8,720 bases of DNA from Minisyncoccota bacterium (lineage in GTDB: Bacteria > Patescibacteriota > Microgenomatia > UBA1400 > PJMF01), in NCBI GenBank assembly GCA_014728425.1, contig WJLO01000118.1:1-8720 (forward strand), read 5' to 3'. Position numbers and translations under genes: made by a program. Positions 5,164 to 8,720 of the stretch are shown here, piece by piece. Under the pieces are notes generated by a model. The model ran no database searches, was not told the DNA's origin, and was given only the letters and a program-made list of their open reading frames with translations. Positions within the stretch are counted from its first letter, which is position 1. Each line of letters starts with the position of its first letter.

Positions 5164-5192
5164 AATGTAACAAGTTTTTTATTGGTTGACAA
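5164..5192 (-). promoter_or_regulatory. yebC promoter, leaderless
   Basis: On the minus strand TTGTCA (5192-5187) and TACATT (5169-5164) are separated by 17 bp. The predicted start of transcription falls on or next to the yebC ATG at 5157, and no Shine-Dalgarno exists between them. The -35 box overlaps that of the divergent promoter on the other strand by five bases, so the two polymerases would exclude each other. Confidence 0.55.
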
Positions 5193-5214
5193 TTTGCATT
5201 TAACATTTTATGCT
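5186..5214 (+). promoter_or_regulatory. Promoter of the TPR/HIRAN-like gene
   Basis: A consensus TTGACA (5186-5191) is followed after 17 bp by TATGCT (5209-5214). Transcription would start near 5221, about 18 nt before the ATG at 5239. The leader includes GGGGT, a mediocre Shine-Dalgarno. This is the best-matching promoter in the window, and it shares -35 bases with the yebC promoter. Confidence 0.65.
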
Positions 5215-5238
5215 AGCTGCTAAATTTGGGGTCAAACT

Positions 5239-5991
5239 ATGCAAAAAATCGCTTCATTAAAAAAACAAGCTATTAAGGCTGCTAAAAACCTAGACTGGGA
5301 CACTGCTGTAGAGGTCAATCAACAGATCTTAGCTCAATTAGAAAACGATATTGGCGCTCTTAATCGTTTAGGAGTAGCTTATTTGCAATTGAAAAAACCT
5401 AGTCAGGCTAAAAAAGCTTTTAAGCAGGTATTAAAACAAGATAAATCTAATCAGCTAGCCAAAAAAAACCTGGCCAAAATCAAAAACAATCAAACTGACA
5501 ATATTTGTAATTTTACCCAAGGGCACTTTATTCAAGAGCCAGGAAAAACTCGGATTGTTAAGCTAAAACGGCTGGCAGGCAAACCAGTATTAAAAAAACT
5601 CACTATTGGACAAAAATGTCAGTTAGTGTGCAAAAATCGTTATATTTCGGTTGAAACTAAAAAAAACAACACTTATATTGGCTCCTTGCCTGAAGATATT
5701 TCTTGCCGATTAGCCAAATTAATTAAAAGCGGCAATGAGTATAGTTGCTGCGTGCATTCTTGTACTGAAAAAACCTGCCGGGTGCATATTCAAGAAACCA
5801 AGCGTTCCCCTAAAAACGCACAGATCCACTCTTTTCCGCCTAATCGCTCTACTTTAACTCAGTCAAAACACATCAATACTAGCAACTTTGTTTTAGAAAA
5901 AGACATTCCAGTACAAGTAGTTAATACTGATGAAGATGAAACCGACACCACCAAGATTAAAGAAAAAATCAATGAGATAGCCAGTGGCTAA
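5239..5991 (+). CDS. TPR protein with a HIRAN-like domain (250 aa)
   Basis: Residues about 3-83 form two to three tetratricopeptide helices; the motif around WDTAVEVNQQIL, IGALNRLGVAYLQLKKPSQAKKAFKQVL is clear. TPRs bind other proteins. Residues about 97-186 resemble the HIRAN beta-barrel: VLKKLTIGQKCQLVC, then an ISVET strand, then YIGSLPEDISCRLAKLIKSG, which matches the family pattern of strand, IG-LP, helix, G. HIRAN domains in other proteins bind DNA ends or stalled forks. The rest (about 187-250) is low-complexity and acidic near the end. There are eight cysteines (90, 127, 131, 156, 170, 171, 175, 180), many for a cytoplasmic protein. It is the only clear plus-strand protein gene, with its own promoter, and its 3' end overlaps the convergent LytR-C gene by 23 bp. 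There is no signal peptide. Similar TPR proteins occur in CPR genomes to my recollection; their role is unknown. Confidence 0.85.
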   Translation: MQKIASLKKQAIKAAKNLDWDTAVEVNQQILAQLENDIGALNRLGVAYLQLKKPSQAKKAFKQVLKQDKSNQLAKKNLAKIKNNQTDNICNFTQGHFIQEPGKTRIVKLKRLAGKPVLKKLTIGQKCQLVCKNRYISVETKKNNTYIGSLPEDISCRLAKLIKSGNEYSCCVHSCTEKTCRVHIQETKRSPKNAQIHSFPPNRSTLTQSKHINTSNFVLEKDIPVQVVNTDEDETDTTKIKEKINEIASG

Positions 5992-6925
5992 GATCCTCTC
6001 CCAAAATCAACACTGCTTTAGCGCGATAAAGTTGTAAAATATCCTCTTTGACCTCAAGTTGATCTGCCGCCGGTAATAGTTTAACTAACTGTTGATTAAC
6101 TAAATCACAACTGGCTTCAGGCGCAGCTGCAACCTGCAATTGGGTTTGTGCTGCTGTCTGGTGTTCACTAGTAATACGAATCACCAAAAACCCTTCTTGC
6201 TCTAACAAACCAGCAAACCGACTAGCTAAACCAGTGATGTCAGTAGTATTAACCACTGCTACTGGGCATTGTTGATAAGCTAAATCATGACTAGCCAGCT
6301 GAATATCAATCTGTTGCCAATCCATACCAACTTGCGGATCAACTTGATAAGCTGCAGTAGTTAAGCTTGAAAAATGGGCTTTTTGAGCAAAAAAATACCA
6401 ACTCAACCACTGCTTGAACTGAATCAGAGCTGACCAATCATTTACTGAATACAACTGTTGCTTGAGTTGGTCTTGTAAAAAAGCCTGCCACTGCACCCGA
6501 GTTTCCAACTCTACTGCATTGGGTAAAACCAAGACCTGATCAACAATATTATTTAAAGCCAAGCTAAAACCTAGCTGATCTGCCTTAGTTAGCCCAGGTT
6601 TAAACTCAAAAGGCACTACTACTATTTGCTTGTTTGGCGGATCTAACTGGATAAACCAAGCTCGGTTAACAAAATCCTCTGAAGATGCTGGTTGGTTGTA
6701 AAAAACCAAGTTTTGGGTTTGTTTAACTGGAAAAAGATAACCAGCACTTAACCAAGCCATCACCACTACTCCACCAATAACCAAAATCACTAGGAAAATA
6801 GCTAATAACCAGGACTTTAATCTTGCCAACCACCCTCCTAACCAGTTCAGCTTAAAACCAAATTTAGGGCGCGGTTTAAAGCGTGAGCTGAATTTAGATT
6901 TAACTTTGGCATAATCTCGCAACAT
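5969..6925 (-). CDS. Membrane-anchored protein with LytR C-terminal domain (318 aa)
   Basis: The basic N-terminus (residues 1-37) is followed by one transmembrane helix (about 38-63, LLAIFLVILVIGGVVVMAWLS), so most of the protein should lie outside the membrane. Residues about 220-314 match the LytR_C module: PVAVVNTTDITGLASRFAGLL, EGFLVIRITSE, then a final AKAVLILGEDLS strand. Residues 70-215 occupy the place of an LCP (LytR-CpsA-Psr) domain, but I do not see the arginine and aspartate motifs of LCP phosphotransferases, so transferase activity is doubtful. Cys220 and Cys273 could form a disulfide. The gene follows tsf by 45 bp on the same strand with no strong Shine-Dalgarno or terminator between, so it is probably part of the rpsB-tsf transcript. 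An envelope or cell-wall role is inferred from the domain only. Confidence 0.8.
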   Translation of the reverse strand: MLRDYAKVKSKFSSRFKPRPKFGFKLNWLGGWLARLKSWLLAIFLVILVIGGVVVMAWLSAGYLFPVKQTQNLVFYNQPASSEDFVNRAWFIQLDPPNKQIVVVPFEFKPGLTKADQLGFSLALNNIVDQVLVLPNAVELETRVQWQAFLQDQLKQQLYSVNDWSALIQFKQWLSWYFFAQKAHFSSLTTAAYQVDPQVGMDWQQIDIQLASHDLAYQQCPVAVVNTTDITGLASRFAGLLEQEGFLVIRITSEHQTAAQTQLQVAAAPEASCDLVNQQLVKLLPAADQLEVKEDILQLYRAKAVLILGEDLSHWLSH

Positions 6926-6970
6926 TATAATAATCTCAGTTCTACCAGAAGTCTTGAGGCAATAGCAAAG

Positions 6971-7438
6971 CTAAGCTGACTCTCCCACAGCCAAACGACT
7001 AAAGCGTTTAATCTCCATCTTTTCCCCAATCTTGCCACTCAAAGCTTTAACTTGCTCAGCAACAGTTTGCTGAGCATCATGGATCGACTCCTGAGTCAAT
7101 AACTCCTTAAGATCTTGAGGATTCATTGCTACTATCTGCATGGCCAACTGCTTAGCTAGCTTTTTAAACTGCTGGTTTTGGGCCACAAAATCGGTTTCAC
7201 AACCAAGCTCTACCAAGGCTGCAATCTGACCATTAGTGTGTACATAATTGCCAATCAAACCTGCTTTTGTTTGACGATCGGTCTTTTTTTCTGCTCGAGC
7301 CAAACCTTTGGCTTTAACTAATTCCTGCGCCTTTTGAAAATCTCCTTTGGCCTCAGTTAGAGCTTTTTTACAATCCATCACTCTAGCTCCAGTAGCTTGA
7401 CGAAGTTTTTTAATATCTTGAGTGGTAATTTTAGCCAT
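6971..7438 (-). CDS. tsf: Elongation factor Ts, compact form (155 aa)
   Basis: Guanine-nucleotide exchange factor that recycles EF-Tu in translation. Residues 1-52 are the UBA-like N-terminal domain with the signature TGARVMDCKKAL (16-27). Residues 81-88 (ETDFVAQN) carry the TDFV motif whose Asp and Phe push into EF-Tu. GLIGNYVH (60-67) begins the core. E. coli EF-Ts has about 283 residues; here a single core subdomain is present and the second core half and coiled-coil insert are absent, as in other short bacterial forms (for example Thermus, about 196). AAAGGA precedes the ATG at a good distance. The gene lies 117 bp downstream of rpsB on the same strand, the standard rpsB-tsf order. Confidence 0.96.
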   Translation of the reverse strand: MAKITTQDIKKLRQATGARVMDCKKALTEAKGDFQKAQELVKAKGLARAEKKTDRQTKAGLIGNYVHTNGQIAALVELGCETDFVAQNQQFKKLAKQLAMQIVAMNPQDLKELLTQESIHDAQQTVAEQVKALSGKIGEKMEIKRFSRLAVGESA

Positions 7439-7555
7439 GAAAATCCTTTAATATACAGTTGTTAATTTTTATAAGTCTGCTGATTAATAATTAAATACCA
7501 ATTTATCAATATTTTTACTCAATAAAAGTCAGCTGGTTAACTCAAGCAAGCAACT

Positions 7556-8275
7556 TTAACTGCTTTTGCCAGCTTTATATGCTTGAGCAACTTGCTGAGT
7601 AATTAACTTAATACTGCCAAAAGCATCATCATTAGCAGGAATAGGCAGGTCAACTAAGTTAGGATCAGCATTAGAATCAGTAATAGCGATGACTGGAATA
7701 TCCATAGTTTGAGCTTCTTGCACAGCAATTTGTTCGCGCACTGGATCAACCACAAACAAGGCATCTGGTCGGCGTTTAAGTTGTTTAACTCCTTGAAAAA
7801 ACCGCTCTAGCCGAATTAACTCTTTTTTTAGCTGAACTTGTTCATATTTAGTATAGTTTTCAAATTTATCCGACTCCAAACCCTTTTCCAACTCCAACAT
7901 GTGCTTAATAGACTTGTAGATTTGTTTCCAGTTAGTTAAAAATCCACCCAGCCAGCGTGAGTTAATATACATGGCTCCAGCATCAAGGGCAGCTTCAGTA
8001 ATCACTTCTCTAGCCTGGCGTTTAGTACCTACAAAAATCAACAGTTTGCCTTCTTTGCCTAGTTGATAAGCATAGTTATATGCTAACTGCAGTTGTTGAG
8101 CAGTTTTAGCTAGATCAAAGATGTGGACCCCATCCTTTTCCATATAAATATAAGGAGCCATTTTAGGATGCCACTTGCGTTTTTGATGGCCAAAATGACA
8201 ACCAGCTTCTAGCAATTGTTGCAGATCATATTCTGGAGCTTTATTAGGCAGTTTAGTGAGATCAAGATTAGTCAT
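7556..8275 (-). CDS. rpsB: 30S ribosomal protein S2 (239 aa)
   Basis: Structural protein of the small ribosomal subunit, assembled late near the S1-binding platform. Family landmarks are complete: LLEAGCHFGHQKRKWHPKM (21-39), GVHIFDL (49-55), INSRWLGGFLTNW (104-116), a helical hairpin about 118-155, RRPDALFVVD (158-167) and DSNADPNLVDLPIPANDDA (200-218). Length is normal (about 230-260). AAGGA sits 4 nt before the ATG, slightly close. It lies 112 bp from the folD fragment upstream and is followed by tsf. The intervening leader contains a small hairpin just before the ribosome-binding site, which may matter for autoregulation. Confidence 0.97.
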   Translation of the reverse strand: MTNLDLTKLPNKAPEYDLQQLLEAGCHFGHQKRKWHPKMAPYIYMEKDGVHIFDLAKTAQQLQLAYNYAYQLGKEGKLLIFVGTKRQAREVITEAALDAGAMYINSRWLGGFLTNWKQIYKSIKHMLELEKGLESDKFENYTKYEQVQLKKELIRLERFFQGVKQLKRRPDALFVVDPVREQIAVQEAQTMDIPVIAITDSNADPNLVDLPIPANDDAFGSIKLITQQVAQAYKAGKSS

Positions 8276-8387
8276 ATTGTCCTTATTTGGCTTTATCAGC
8301 CTGGCAAAAAAGCTTAACTCAGGACGAAAAAACTATTTTGCCTGTTAATTAATAATCAACTTGAATAGTGATTTTTTGCTAACTTAC
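8276..8387 (-). promoter_or_regulatory. rpsB leader with hairpin next to the ribosome-binding site
   Basis: In the minus direction GGCT-GATAA-AGCC (8301-8289) forms a short hairpin 4 nt upstream of the AAGGA Shine-Dalgarno (8284-8280). Further upstream TTGATT with an 18-bp gap to TAGTTT is a poor promoter candidate. In many bacteria the rpsB leader is bound by S2 for feedback; whether this leader does so is inference. No terminator is obvious after folD. Confidence 0.3.
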
Positions 8388-8720
8388 TCAAGTTTGTTTG
8401 CTAAGTATATCACATAAATCTAAAGAGTTCTCTAGTAAACAACTAACTGTAACTGGACCAACTCCTCCAGGCACTGGCGTGATAAAGCTGGCTTTGGGTC
8501 TGACTGAGGCAAAATCTACATCTGGTTGAGGCTCACCAGCATCAATCACAATAGTACCAGAACTGATTAACTCACCAGTCACTAAACCAGCTACACCAGT
8601 AGCAGTTACAACAACTTGACCATCTTTCAAACCCTGATTTTGCGCAACTCTATGATGCAAGGCCTGCCGACCCAAAAGTTCTGCTTCATGACCCTGATTT
8701 TTAAGCTCATAAAACAAGGG
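8388..8720 (-). CDS. folD: FolD, C-terminal part (cut by window edge)
   Basis: Bifunctional methylenetetrahydrofolate dehydrogenase/cyclohydrolase, which makes 10-formyl-THF for purines and formyl-Met. About 111 C-terminal residues are visible, starting PLFYELKNQG at the edge (the segment after the family GKP motif). Then come DGQVVVTATGVAGLV, TIVIDAGEPQPDVDF and the hallmark ITPVPGGVGPVTVSCLLENSLDL near the C-terminus. The visible part belongs to the NADP-binding domain and the closing C-terminal helix; the catalytic Lys-containing half lies beyond the window. Nothing suggests a pseudogene. It is transcribed toward rpsB, 112 bp away. Confidence 0.93.
   Translation of the reverse strand, partial: PLFYELKNQGHEAELLGRQALHHRVAQNQGLKDGQVVVTATGVAGLVTGELISSGTIVIDAGEPQPDVDFASVRPKASFITPVPGGVGPVTVSCLLENSLDLCDILSKQT

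Overview
The window looks like chromosomal DNA from a small-genome, AT-rich bacterium of the Candidate Phyla Radiation (Patescibacteria). The basis is a very short EF-Ts (155 residues), a shortened YebC (181 residues), a TPR protein fused to a HIRAN-like module, and a LytR-C-domain membrane protein beside core translation genes. I recall similar combinations from Microgenomates-type genomes, but placement below CPR level is inference.

Layout. Positions 1-234 hold no gene, only small palindromes and a hairpin. Positions 260-1198 (minus) encode a complete tyrosine recombinase with all six catalytic residues. Its gene is bracketed by two related palindromes (235-265 and 1274-1306). Each has about 12-13-bp arms around a 7-bp spacer, the geometry of tyrosine-recombinase core sites. 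Positions 1199-3854 are a gene desert of about 2.65 kb, very large for such a compact genome. It contains short tandem repeats, DnaA-box-like words, a helically phased TATCAAA repeat next to one of them (2514-2560), an orphan promoter-plus-terminator pair (2096-2320), a possible 42-codon leaderless ORF (2925-3053), and an array of about five imperfect copies of a 146-bp non-coding unit (3037-3848).

Positions 3855-8720 are gene-dense. On the minus strand, reading right to left, are the 3' part of folD, rpsB (ribosomal protein S2), tsf (EF-Ts) and a membrane-anchored LytR-C-domain protein. After these come yebC and a polytopic membrane protein whose GTG start overlaps the end of yebC. One plus-strand gene, the TPR/HIRAN-like protein, starts back-to-back with yebC from overlapping divergent promoters. 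Its 3' end overlaps the LytR-C gene by 23 bp.

How it fits together. The right half is a translation module (S2, EF-Ts, the YebC translation factor) with a one-carbon enzyme and envelope proteins. The left half looks like a recombination or replication landmark: a single tyrosine recombinase, candidate sites beside it, and a repeat-rich spacer. Almost all right-hand genes are transcribed toward the desert, and in roughly 2400-4500 C visibly exceeds G on the plus strand. That suits a replication terminus with a Xer/dif-like system better than an origin, although origin-like motifs are present. No known named system was recognised in the desert.
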